From Pseudoramibacter alactolyticus ATCC 23263 (lineage in GTDB: Bacteria > Bacillota > Clostridia > Eubacteriales > Eubacteriaceae): a stretch of DNA of 64,000 bases. The notes beneath the pieces were generated by a model. That model was not told the origin of the DNA, did no database searches, and saw nothing but the letters and a program-made list of their open reading frames with translations. Both the position numbers and the translations under genes were made by a program. Below, one piece after another: positions 1-9,236 of this stretch; position 1 is the first letter of the stretch, and every line of letters starts with the position of its first letter. The stretch spans positions 585,308 to 649,307 of the forward strand of contig NZ_GL622359.1 of the NCBI RefSeq assembly GCF_000185505.1. Reading direction: 5' to 3'.

Positions 1-40
1 GGGGGGCACATCATTTTGCAGAGCTTTTTTTATTATATGT

Positions 41-2152
41 TTAAACGACACAGACTACATCCGTATCATCATTTTCCGGCGATAAATCCCGCATATTGTT
101 CAGACACAGCCCAATGGTTGAAGCATTATGCAAAATGGCTCCCGTTTGGGGAACGATGATGCCGGCAATGCCCCCGGCCAAAATACTTCCATTTAAAACA
201 TTGCCGATCACATACGTATGATGCATGCGCTTCATCAGCTGATCCGATATCTTTTTCAAAACCACCAGCTGATCCAAATCGGATCCAGAGATGGTTACAT
301 CCGCAATTTCCTGCGCGATATCCGCTCCCTCTTTAATCGCAACCCCGACATCCGCCGCTGATAGTGCCGGTGAATCGTTAATGCCGTCGCCGATCATGAT
401 TACTTTGCGCCCGGTGGCCCGTTGTTTTTCCACATAACGGGCCTTATCTTCCGGCAACACTTCAGAATAGTATTCTTCAATACCGGCCTGCGCGGCGATC
501 ACTTTTGCCGTTTTGTCGCTATCTCCTGTCATCATCACGATGTGATGGAATCCAACGGTTTTTAACGCTTGGATAATTTGCGGTGCTTCTGCTTTGATCG
601 GGTCAGAGATGCCGAGTGCCGCAACCAATTCTCCGCCGATCGCCATATAAAGATGACTGTATTCTGGCGGCATGGCTGCCAGTGATGCTTGAATGCTGTC
701 GCTCATCTTCACGCCTTCGTCTTCGAAAAGAAAATGATAAGAGCCGATCACCACTCGCTGATCGTCAATTTCCGCGGCAATACCATGTGCCACAATATAT
801 TCAGCCTTAGTGTGCATTTCTTTATGTTCAAGATTCTTTGCTGCGGCGGCTTTAACCACGGCATTGGCCAGAGAATGCGGGAAATGTTCCTCCAGACAGG
901 CGGCAATGCGCAGCATCTCATCTGGATCGCGGTCGCCGAATGTCATGACCTTTCGAACTACTGGCGTGGCTTTGGTTAAAGTGCCGGTTTTATCGAAAAT
1001 AATCGTGTCTGCTTTCGCAATGGATTCCAAAAACTTGCCGCCCTTAACCGTCATTTGATGGCGGCCGGCTTCCCGCATAGCGGAAAGCACGGCAATAGGC
1101 ATCGCCACCTCAACCGCGCAAGAGAAGTCCGCCATAAGCACCGATGCTGCTTTCATGACATCCCGGGTCAAGACGAATGCCAGAAGCGCGGCCCCAAAGG
1201 TCCAGGGCACCAATTTATCTGCAACCGAAACGGCTTTCATCTGGGTCAAAGCCGCCATGTTTTCCGACTGCTCAATCATTTTGACAATCTTGTCATAGCG
1301 CGTTTCCCCCGTGGCAGAGACCACCTGCACGGTCAATTCCCCCTCTTCCAAGACGGTGCCGGCATAAACCGTCACGCCGGGATATTTACTGACCGCTAAA
1401 GGTTCTCCCGTCAGCGCGGCTTGATTGACCAAAGCTTCCCCATCGGTCACCTTGCCGTCCAACGGAATCATGTTCCCCATGGTGATTCGGAATCGATCGC
1501 CGTTTTGCATATGGTTAAGGGAAACCTGATGTTCCGAACCATCTGCTTCGACTTTCCAAACCTTTTCAACATTCAGCGACAAAGACTGGGCCAAATCGTC
1601 CACAGACTTTTTATAAGTCCATTCTTCAAGAATTTCACCAATTTCCGTTAGGAAAACCACAGAGCTTGCCGTTTCAAATTCGCCAGTCAAAAGCGCTGCC
1701 AAAACGGCTGCTGCATGGATGATCTCCGCCGAAAAATTTTTCTGCCATAAATCCTTTAATCCGCGAAAAACAAAAGGCGTCGCGTGGATAATGGTCACAG
1801 CTGTCCGAATCGGCACCGGCAGACACAACGTTCTAAAGGCTTTTGAAATAATTTTATTGATGATTTTTTCTTTAAAATGTTCATTGGTTGCCCGAGATGA
1901 CACTGTCGGCACATTCTCTTTCAGTGCCGGATCATCTAAATCCATCGCCGAAATGTAATCCAATAGTGCTGAACGCACACCGTTATAAATCACCGCTAAT
2001 TGCGCCGTCCGCGTATAAACTTTCACATGCGTAACACCGGACATTTCAATCAAGGTGTAATAAAGCACGTCCGCTTCGCTTTCTGTCAAACGTTTTTTCG
2101 TTAAATCCAAATGAAAACGATTCGGGCTTTGATGAATCAGTCGAAATTTCAT
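41..2152 (-). CDS. P1B-type heavy-metal-translocating ATPase, atypical metal-site motif
   Basis: A 703-residue P-type ATPase, an ATP-driven metal cation exporter of the cytoplasmic membrane. Visible motifs are the actuator TGE (248-250), the phosphorylation loop DKTGT (Asp387) and the hinge GDGINDSPA. Residues 1-80 resemble a degenerate metal-binding HMA fold without a CxxC. The membrane-metal motif, normally CPC, SPC or TPC, reads Phe343-Ser344-Cys345 here, and the usual nucleotide-domain HP dipeptide appears as His-Ser in EEHFPHSLA. The metal therefore cannot be assigned; these features recall HMA-less exporters such as the mycobacterial CtpC type more than copper or cadmium pumps, which is inference. 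A small gene ends 18 nt upstream and is probably co-transcribed. No terminator is visible before the window edge. Confidence 0.9.
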   Translation of the reverse strand: MKFRLIHQSPNRFHLDLTKKRLTESEADVLYYTLIEMSGVTHVKVYTRTAQLAVIYNGVRSALLDYISAMDLDDPALKENVPTVSSRATNEHFKEKIINKIISKAFRTLCLPVPIRTAVTIIHATPFVFRGLKDLWQKNFSAEIIHAAAVLAALLTGEFETASSVVFLTEIGEILEEWTYKKSVDDLAQSLSLNVEKVWKVEADGSEHQVSLNHMQNGDRFRITMGNMIPLDGKVTDGEALVNQAALTGEPLAVSKYPGVTVYAGTVLEEGELTVQVVSATGETRYDKIVKMIEQSENMAALTQMKAVSVADKLVPWTFGAALLAFVLTRDVMKAASVLMADFSCAVEVAMPIAVLSAMREAGRHQMTVKGGKFLESIAKADTIIFDKTGTLTKATPVVRKVMTFGDRDPDEMLRIAACLEEHFPHSLANAVVKAAAAKNLEHKEMHTKAEYIVAHGIAAEIDDQRVVIGSYHFLFEDEGVKMSDSIQASLAAMPPEYSHLYMAIGGELVAALGISDPIKAEAPQIIQALKTVGFHHIVMMTGDSDKTAKVIAAQAGIEEYYSEVLPEDKARYVEKQRATGRKVIMIGDGINDSPALSAADVGVAIKEGADIAQEIADVTISGSDLDQLVVLKKISDQLMKRMHHTYVIGNVLNGSILAGGIAGIIVPQTGAILHNASTIGLCLNNMRDLSPENDDTDVVCVV

Positions 2153-2170
2153 GGCGCTACGCCCTTCCCA

Positions 2171-2416
2171 TCATTCGCTTACTTCTGCAGTTTTCTGAGC
2201 AATTTTTTCTGCCGATTCTTCAGCTTCTTTATCTGCATAATATTTTTCTGTGATCATATCGGCATCCGCCGCGATATCGCCATAACCAGCCTGACACTTT
2301 TCAATACCGTCTTTGATGACATTGACTGCAATTTTCGTGCCGGCAACCACATAGGCACTTGCTTTTTTAGCGCTCTTGCTTTTGGCCCAATTGGGAAGGC
2401 TACTGAATGTTTTCAC
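2171..2416 (-). CDS. Small protein preceding the metal ATPase (DUF6110-like)
   Basis: An 81-residue protein starting at GTG; an in-frame TAG only 9 nt upstream (2426-2428) limits any earlier start. The Shine-Dalgarno is weak. Residues 15-35 form a moderately hydrophobic, Ala/Val-rich segment that could be one membrane helix, followed by an acidic, Glu/Lys/Ala-rich C-terminal helix. There is one cysteine (CQAGYG) and no CxxC or His cluster. It sits 18 nt before the ATPase. Small proteins of this kind, which I recall as DUF6110, occur next to HMA-less metal ATPases in Firmicutes; the family name is from memory. A role as accessory subunit or regulator of the pump is inference. Confidence 0.6.
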   Translation of the reverse strand: MKTFSSLPNWAKSKSAKKASAYVVAGTKIAVNVIKDGIEKCQAGYGDIAADADMITEKYYADKEAEESAEKIAQKTAEVSE

Positions 2417-2487
2417 ATTTCTGGACTACCGACCAGAATCCAAAAGGATTGTGTTTTTATCTTTGATTTTAACTTTGCTGTATTCGC

Positions 2488-3453
2488 TCAGATTTGATCT
2501 GTGCTGCCCGTTTTACCCGCATAACAATCGGTCTCGACCGGTGTCAGATTATTGAGTTCATAAGGCGTTCCCTGATACATAAAATGGAGCCAATTGGTAT
2601 ACAGGCAATTAGAAACGGATCGCCAGCGTAAAAGCGGTCCCCGCGAGGGATCATCGTTGGGATAATAATTCACCGGGATATCCGGATCAAGTCCTGCCTT
2701 CATGTCGCGCTTATACTCTTTATCTAATTCCATCCGATCGTATTCAGTATGGCCTAAAACAAAAATCTGCCGAGAAGAATAAGCCAGAATAATGGTCGAT
2801 CCGACTTCTTCTCCGCTTGCGCAAACATAAAGTTCCGAATTTTGGGCAACAGCCGCTTCATCAATCCCCGTATAGCGCGAATGCGGGATATAAAAAACAT
2901 CGTCCATGCCGCGCATCAACATTTTTTTATGATGCAAAACCCGATGCTCATAAATCCCCGAAATTTTTTTCTCCAGCGCAACCTTTTGAATCCCGTGATG
3001 ATAATAAAGGCCGGCCTGAGCACCCCAACAAATATGAAACGTTGTGAAAACATGGGTTTTTGACCATGTCATAATGGCCGTAATCTCATCCCAGTACTCC
3101 ACTTTTTCAAAGGACATTTTTTCAACTGGCGCGCCAGTAATAACGAGTCCATCAAAGCGCTCGTTCTTTAACTCAGAAAAAGTCTGATAAAATTTATTGA
3201 GATGAGAGGTCGCCGTATGTGTTGGTTCATAACTTTCTGTTTTCATAAAAGTGATCTGCGTTTGAATCGGAAAATTGGACAGCACGCGCAGCAGATCCAG
3301 TTCCGTATCTTCTTTTAATGGCATCAGATTCAATATGCAAATTTGCAATGGCCGAATCTGCTGTGTGTGTGCACGCCGTTCATCCATCACAAAAATATTT
3401 TCGGATTCTAAAATTTTTTTTGCCGGCAAATCATTCTGAACTAAAATCGGCAT
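2488..3453 (-). CDS. metA: Homoserine O-acyltransferase MetA (predicted acetyl-CoA type)
   Basis: A 321-residue MetA-family enzyme (class I glutamine-amidotransferase-like fold) that acylates homoserine in the first committed step of methionine synthesis. The catalytic triad is at the canonical numbering: Cys142 in HICWGAQ, His235 and Glu237 in GHTEYDR. Residue 111, in TGAPVEKM, is Glu. In characterised MetA proteins Glu111 goes with acetyl-CoA and Gly111 with succinyl-CoA, so O-acetylhomoserine is the predicted product. The start has a clear AGGAGG. There is no SAM riboswitch in the short upstream region, and no terminator between this gene and the downstream ATPase pair. Confidence 0.95.
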   Translation of the reverse strand: MPILVQNDLPAKKILESENIFVMDERRAHTQQIRPLQICILNLMPLKEDTELDLLRVLSNFPIQTQITFMKTESYEPTHTATSHLNKFYQTFSELKNERFDGLVITGAPVEKMSFEKVEYWDEITAIMTWSKTHVFTTFHICWGAQAGLYYHHGIQKVALEKKISGIYEHRVLHHKKMLMRGMDDVFYIPHSRYTGIDEAAVAQNSELYVCASGEEVGSTIILAYSSRQIFVLGHTEYDRMELDKEYKRDMKAGLDPDIPVNYYPNDDPSRGPLLRWRSVSNCLYTNWLHFMYQGTPYELNNLTPVETDCYAGKTGSTDQI

Positions 3454-3488
3454 GACCTAACCTCCTGATAGTTTCGTAGTAGTTTTCT

Positions 3489-3497
3489 ATCATACCA
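3489..3497 (-). promoter_or_regulatory. Extended -10 promoter of metA
   Basis: On the minus strand the sequence TGGTATGAT carries an extended -10 (TGn plus TATGAT, 5/6 to consensus) about 35 nt before the metA start. No good -35 is seen, as is usual for extended -10 promoters. Confidence 0.4.
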
Positions 3498-3541
3498 TAT
3501 TTCTTATTTTACATGATTTTAAAGTTTATTTGCACTAAATT

Positions 3542-3576
3542 AAAAACAAGACTGCAGACATTCGTCTACAGCCTTG
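3542..3576 (-). terminator. Rho-independent terminator of groESL
   Basis: On the minus strand, 28 nt after groEL, a 13-bp stem (two G-U pairs) with a GAAT loop spans 3547-3576 and is followed by five T. Confidence 0.85.
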
Positions 3577-3604
3577 AATGATTTTTCAAATATATAATCA
3601 GCAA

Positions 3605-5251
<1,647 letters not shown>

Positions 5252-5283
5252 TTAAATTATAAATAGAACACGTTCTTTTTTCT

Positions 5284-5568
5284 TTATTCAACAATCGCTA
5301 AAACGTCGCTTTGTTTGATGATCAAAAATTGTTCACCTTCCACTTTGACTTCGTTGCCTGAATATTTGGAATAAATCACCTGATCACCGACCCGAACGTC
5401 CAGCGGCACTTTTTTCCCGTCGATCACTTCGCCGGAGCCGACAGCGATAACTTCTCCCTGTTGGGGTTTTTCCTGTGCGGAATCCGGCAAAACAATACCA
5501 GAACTGGTTTTTGCTTCTTCTTCCTTGACTTTAACGACGAGCTTATCACCCAAAGGTCTTAACTTCAT
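5284..5568 (-). CDS. groES: Co-chaperonin GroES
   Basis: A 94-residue 10-kDa co-chaperonin that caps GroEL. It starts [13 protein letters not shown] and has the family's [11 protein letters not shown] and the mobile-loop region around [16 protein letters not shown]. An in-frame ORF extends 16 codons upstream, but the AGGAGG lies directly before this ATG at 5568, and the longer version would run into the CIRCE element, so the shorter start is chosen. First gene of the groES-groEL operon. Confidence 0.97.
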   Translation of the reverse strand: MKLRPLGDKLVVKVKEEEAKTSSGIVLPDSAQEKPQQGEVIAVGSGEVIDGKKVPLDVRVGDQVIYSKYSGNEVKVEGEQFLIIKQSDVLAIVE

Positions 5569-5609
5569 ATTAATGCCTCCTAATAAATTAATAAAATAGC
5601 ATTTCTCTA

Positions 5610-5636
5610 TTAGCACTCAATATATCCGAGTGCTAA
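5610..5636 (-). promoter_or_regulatory. CIRCE operator (HrcA binding site)
   Basis: A perfect CIRCE inverted repeat: TTAGCACTC (5610-5618), a 9-nt spacer, GAGTGCTAA (5628-5636). It lies 42 nt before groES. In Firmicutes HrcA binds here and represses groESL until heat stress. The hrcA gene itself is outside the window. Confidence 0.97.
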
Positions 5637-5695
5637 TAGTATGTTAATCGATTGGCTGAATTTTTGCAATCATTTTTTCAGTTTTTTTATTTCTT

Positions 5696-6724
5696 TTAAG
5701 ATAAAGAATCGGCAAATTGCGCCGGCAGTTCCAATCCCGGTTCTGCATTTAAATCCCAACCGGACAGTCGGCCGGCTTTAAAATCATAGTAAGCGCGTGC
5801 CCCAATCATTGCGGCATTATCCGTGCACAACGTCAACGGTGGATAATACAGTTCCCATCCATTCTCCTGGCATGCCTGCTTCAAAGCGTCGCGAAGTCCC
5901 CGATTGGCAGACACGCCGCCGGCGACACAAATTTTATTCATTCCGGTTGATCTGACGCAGTCTATGGTTTTCTTCACAAGCACTTCAACCACAGACGCCT
6001 GAAAAGACGCGGCAATGTCCTCCGGCTTATAAGCGATATTTTTCATCTTGCAATGATTCAAATAGTTTAAAACGGCGGATTTTAATCCGGAAAAACTAAA
6101 ATCAAAGGTATCTTTTTCCAAAAAGACGCGTGGAAAATCCACAAAATCCGGATCACCCATTTCGGCGGCTCGGTCGATAGCTGGACCGCCGGGGTAAGGA
6201 TAGCCCAAAACACGAGCCACTTTGTCAAATGCTTCCCCAGCCGCATCATCCCTTGTTTGTCCCAAAATAATATTGCTCTCGTAATTTTCTACCAAAACCA
6301 AATTTGTATGACCGCCGGAAACCACCAACGCCAAAAACGGTGGTGTTAACGTAGGAAAAGCCAAATAATTGGCCGCAATATGCCCTTCGATATGATTGAC
6401 ACCAATCAACGGCTTTCCCAACGCGTAGGCCAGCGCCTTGGCTTCCGAAACCCCCACCAAAAGCGCCCCGACCAATCCCGGGCCGCGGGTCACGGCGATC
6501 GCGTCAACCGCTTCAAGGATTAAACCGATATCATCCAATGCATCTTGAATCACATAGGGCAGTTTAATAACGTGATTACGCGATGCAATCTCCGGAACCA
6601 CACCACCGTATTTGCGATGGATCGCGATTTGCGTATAAATTTGATCTGTCAAAATTTTTCGACCGTCTTCGACGATGGCAACAGATGTTTCGTCGCAAGA
6701 TGTTTCAATGCTCAAAATTTTCAT
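5696..6724 (-). CDS. tsaD: tRNA N6-adenosine threonylcarbamoyltransferase TsaD
   Basis: TsaD transfers the threonylcarbamoyl group to A37 of ANN-decoding tRNAs (t6A). It begins MKILSIETSCDETS and contains the metal-binding HIEGH, the ASKHA segment VVSGGHTNL and the C-terminal GGVSANRGLR. About 342 residues. A GTG two codons earlier (6730) is possible, but GGAA is better placed for the ATG at 6724. Third gene of a tsaB-rimI-tsaD cluster; the usual tsaE partner is not in the window. Confidence 0.95.
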   Translation of the reverse strand: MKILSIETSCDETSVAIVEDGRKILTDQIYTQIAIHRKYGGVVPEIASRNHVIKLPYVIQDALDDIGLILEAVDAIAVTRGPGLVGALLVGVSEAKALAYALGKPLIGVNHIEGHIAANYLAFPTLTPPFLALVVSGGHTNLVLVENYESNIILGQTRDDAAGEAFDKVARVLGYPYPGGPAIDRAAEMGDPDFVDFPRVFLEKDTFDFSFSGLKSAVLNYLNHCKMKNIAYKPEDIAASFQASVVEVLVKKTIDCVRSTGMNKICVAGGVSANRGLRDALKQACQENGWELYYPPLTLCTDNAAMIGARAYYDFKAGRLSGWDLNAEPGLELPAQFADSLS

Positions 6725-6745
6725 ATTCACATTCCATTTCTCTAT

Positions 6746-7225
6746 TCATAACGGGACCGACATCAGATAAGCGTTCGAGCCATCGGGATAATATTGCTCA
6801 CGCTTTCCAATTATTTCAAATCCCAGGTGACGATAAAGTTTAAGGGCTTGATGATTTTTTTGCTTGACTTCCAAAGTCATTTTTGTGCAGCCGTTTAGGC
6901 GTGCATGATCCATCATGACTTTCATCAATCGTCGACCGAGACCACGCTGCTGCCAATCCGGCAACACGGCAACCTTCATGATCTGCGCTTCATCCACCAC
7001 ACACCATTCACCGGCAAAGCCAACCATTTGCAACGCCTGTTCCTGCTCTGACGAATGCTCGATGACCATATAATGAGCCAATGGATTTTTAATCTCCTGC
7101 AAAAACGAGGTCTCCTTCCAGGGAATTAGCCCTGCGGCTCGGTCGATCGTCAAGACCTGAGCAATGTCACCACGAGTCATCGGTCGAAGGCTAAAAAAAG
7201 ACAGGCTCAAAACTTCATCTGCCAT
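6746..7225 (-). CDS. rimI: Ribosomal protein bS18 alanine N-acetyltransferase RimI
   Basis: A GNAT-family acetyltransferase of about 159 residues. The acetyl-CoA loop is in LPDWQQRGLGRRLM, followed by LEVKQKNHQALKLYRHLGFEIIG, the RimI pattern, and YYPDGSNAYLM at the end. RimI acetylates the N-terminus of ribosomal protein S18. It lies between tsaB and tsaD, its standard Firmicute location. A TTG start at 7237 would overlap tsaB by 8 nt; the ATG at 7225, just after the tsaB stop, is preferred. Confidence 0.85.
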   Translation of the reverse strand: MADEVLSLSFFSLRPMTRGDIAQVLTIDRAAGLIPWKETSFLQEIKNPLAHYMVIEHSSEQEQALQMVGFAGEWCVVDEAQIMKVAVLPDWQQRGLGRRLMKVMMDHARLNGCTKMTLEVKQKNHQALKLYRHLGFEIIGKREQYYPDGSNAYLMSVPL

Positions 7226-7229
7226 TTTA

Positions 7230-7916
7230 TTAGCCAAATCTTTCTTCCGCAGAGGATTTGCGAATATAATTTAACGTGGCCAGCATGCAATCTGTCGTTT
7301 GACCTGCAGTGATTTTCTGCATCCCGATTTGGGCTGCAGAAGAAGCTCGATTCATCCGTATAAATGGCGGTGCACAAATACCTTCGGATAGCAATTCACA
7401 TAAATGCTCGCCATATTTTTTTACACCGTCTCCCACAAAATAAATGGGGCCAGCATAATCCTTTAAGATATCCGCCAACACATCGACCGTACATACCCGT
7501 TCTGATAATACCGTTTGCAAACTATCGGCCGTCGACCGATAAGTCGCCGTGTACACTTGCTGCCGCTGTGCATCCAAAACGGGACAAACCAACCCATCCG
7601 CACAATACAAATTAGCCGCCAACGCCTCCAATGTCGAAACGGTTACCATCGGTTTGTGAAGAGCCTGAGCAAATCCCTTGACCGTCGCCATACCAATGCG
7701 CAAGCCGGTAAAAGAGCCGGGGCCGTTCACCACGCCGAAAACATCGATCTCTTGAATAGATAATCCAGAATCCTGCAGCATATGGTCAATCGCCGGCAAC
7801 ATTTTTTCGGAATGCTTTCTGCGATAATTGACAATCATTTCTGCCATCAAACGATCATCATCGATCACTGCAGCACTGGCCACAATCGTTGCCGTGTCCA
7901 CCATCAATAATTTCAT
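7230..7916 (-). CDS. tsaB: tRNA t6A biosynthesis protein TsaB
   Basis: The 228-residue ASKHA-fold partner that forms the TsaB-TsaD heterodimer needed for t6A synthesis. It shows the N-terminal MVDTATIVASAAV and the hallmark GPGSFTGLRIGMATVKG. The start has AAGGA at good spacing. It is the first gene of the cluster, under its own promoter, so TsaE (the ATPase of the complex) must be encoded elsewhere. Confidence 0.93.
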   Translation of the reverse strand: MKLLMVDTATIVASAAVIDDDRLMAEMIVNYRRKHSEKMLPAIDHMLQDSGLSIQEIDVFGVVNGPGSFTGLRIGMATVKGFAQALHKPMVTVSTLEALAANLYCADGLVCPVLDAQRQQVYTATYRSTADSLQTVLSERVCTVDVLADILKDYAGPIYFVGDGVKKYGEHLCELLSEGICAPPFIRMNRASSAAQIGMQKITAGQTTDCMLATLNYIRKSSAEERFG

Positions 7917-7933
7917 TATTATTCCTTTCAGTA

Positions 7934-7963
7934 CTTATATCCAATCAGACAATCAAAATTCAA
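7934..7963 (-). promoter_or_regulatory. Sigma-A promoter of the tsaB cluster
   Basis: On the minus strand a -35 TTGAAT (7958-7963), an 18-nt spacer and a -10 TATAAG (7934-7939), ending 17 nt before the tsaB start. Divergent from the gene at 8074. Confidence 0.5.
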
Positions 7964-8073
7964 GTTTACAATCTGTGATATAATAACAAATAATTGATGT
8001 TCTTACAATTTCACGAATAAAGCTGCTATATTTTTGCTTGGCAATTGGCCTAAATTAATGAAAGGACTCCCTT

Positions 8074-8340
8074 ATGTCTCGTCAATACAGTTATCCTGCC
8101 GTTTTTGATATTCATCCCACTTTTTTCACCATCACTTTTCCGGATCTGCCGATCGAACCAATCCGATTCGCGGCTGAGGAGATCGCTGAATCCTTCGATC
8201 ACGCCGCGACTGTTTTAGGGAATTACATTTCGGAATCCTTAATTTTTGGAACGCCACTCCCCGAACCAACACCTTTGACAGATCTCCCATTAACGTCAGC
8301 ACAAAAGGGTGTCATGATCACCATTTCGGAAGTTTTATAA
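8074..8340 (+). CDS. Orphan HicB-like antitoxin-fold protein
   Basis: An 88-residue protein with AAAGGA before its ATG. Residues 5-70 match the HicB/UPF0150 partial RNase-H fold: a YPAVF strand, TITFPDLP as the second strand, then a helix and an ending GTPLPEPTP, the usual HicB pattern. HicB proteins normally neutralise the HicA mRNA interferase. No HicA-like double-stranded-RNA-binding gene lies on either side, and there is no C-terminal DNA-binding domain. The glycine-rich loop between the first strands is replaced by IHPTFF. It may be a solitary regulator or a relic; neither is shown by the sequence. Confidence 0.7.
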   Translation: MSRQYSYPAVFDIHPTFFTITFPDLPIEPIRFAAEEIAESFDHAATVLGNYISESLIFGTPLPEPTPLTDLPLTSAQKGVMITISEVL

Positions 8341-8380
8341 TCTATTTTCCTTGCGCAGTTTTTCTAAATAAATTTCATTT

Positions 8381-8518
8381 TTATTCGCATAACACAATGG
8401 CATTCGCCATCGAATATATCTTTATTTGCTCTTCTAAGGTGTTCAAGCCCTGATCAAAATCTGCCTTCGATTTCACCTTACTTTTCTATGCATAATTTTT
8501 ATTCTGAATTTCTGCCAT
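8381..8518 (-). pseudogene. Short reading frame interrupted by TAG
   Basis: On the minus strand, a frame beginning MAEIQNKNYA at 8518 is broken by TAG (8486-8488) and then continues for 34 sense codons (ending MANAIVLCE) to TAA at 8381-8383. The second part has coding-like composition. There is no ribosome-binding site; the ATG lies just after the T-run of the nrdDG terminator. TAG is an ordinary stop elsewhere in this window (trmK), so this is most simply a decayed small gene or a chance frame. The rest of the 8341-8651 interval holds only the terminator. Confidence 0.25.
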
Positions 8519-8543
8519 AAAAAATGCCGCCACATCTGGCGGC
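8519..8543 (-). terminator. Rho-independent terminator of nrdDG
   Basis: On the minus strand a perfect 7-bp GC-rich stem (8526-8532 with 8537-8543), a 4-nt loop and six T after one A, about 108 nt downstream of nrdG. Confidence 0.8.
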
Positions 8544-8651
8544 TCCCAATCCGAGTATCTAAAGAAACACTTTACTTTATCGCAAGATTCTCTGATGAAA
8601 AGGATCAAATCATGACATTCTCAAATACCAATCCGTTTGAATTGACATCGC

Positions 8652-9194
8652 TCAGTACGCCTGATTGGAGATCGAAACGTTTCGGTCATCCCACAAAACC
8701 ACCTTCTGCTTTTGTCGAGAATTTTTAACGTCAATGATCCGCTGATTGGCACTGCCGCGGTACAATAAAGTAATGTCCTTTTGTTCTTGCATAAAACGAC
8801 CATCCACCAGCACATCCGTCAAGTCAAGGATCGCCTGTGTCGTTTCGGACGGATCCGTTGATAGCACCTCATAGGTAAACCCAGTGTAAATCCACAAATC
8901 CATCCGGGGGAAGACTTGTTTAAAACGCCTCAGAAAAGGAAGCAACGCTCGTTGATTCTCCGGTTCCATCGGCTCCCCGCCCAGCAACGTCAGGCCACGA
9001 TAGCAAGGTTCCCGGAGATCGGATAAAATCTTTTCATAAACCGGCTTCGAAAAGACTTCTCCGTAATTAAAATCCCAAGCCACTTGATTGAAACAACCCG
9101 GACATGCGTGACGACAGCCCGACACAAACAAGCTCAAACGAATGCCCGGGCCATTGGCAATATCATGCTCATGAATCGAAGCGTAATGCATCAT
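8652..9194 (-). CDS. nrdG: Anaerobic ribonucleoside-triphosphate reductase activating protein NrdG
   Basis: A radical-SAM activase of about 180 residues that installs the glycyl radical on NrdD. The CxxxCxxC motif is CRHACPGC, preceded by NGPGIRLSLFVSGC, and LLGGEPM follows. The start at 9194 is favoured because AGGA lies 7 nt upstream; a longer frame to 9221 lacks a site. It follows nrdD by about 40 nt, forming the standard operon. It works only under anoxia because of its 4Fe-4S cluster. Confidence 0.96.
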   Translation of the reverse strand: MMHYASIHEHDIANGPGIRLSLFVSGCRHACPGCFNQVAWDFNYGEVFSKPVYEKILSDLREPCYRGLTLLGGEPMEPENQRALLPFLRRFKQVFPRMDLWIYTGFTYEVLSTDPSETTQAILDLTDVLVDGRFMQEQKDITLLYRGSANQRIIDVKNSRQKQKVVLWDDRNVSISNQAY

Positions 9195-9236
9195 TTTTTT
9201 CCTGACTTCCCAAATCCTCAATAAAATTCATGCGGG

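Noticed and set aside
1-40. A terminator at the left edge (T-run at about 27-33)
   Set aside because: The T-run is on the plus strand and no matching stem is visible before it inside the window; it could belong to a gene beyond the edge.
3454-3541. SAM or T-box (Met) riboswitch upstream of metA
   Set aside because: Fewer than 100 nt lie between the groEL terminator and metA, with none of the conserved elements.
8486-8488. TAG read as pyrrolysine
   Set aside because: TAG is used as an ordinary stop in trmK, no pyl genes are visible, and the frame lacks a ribosome-binding site.
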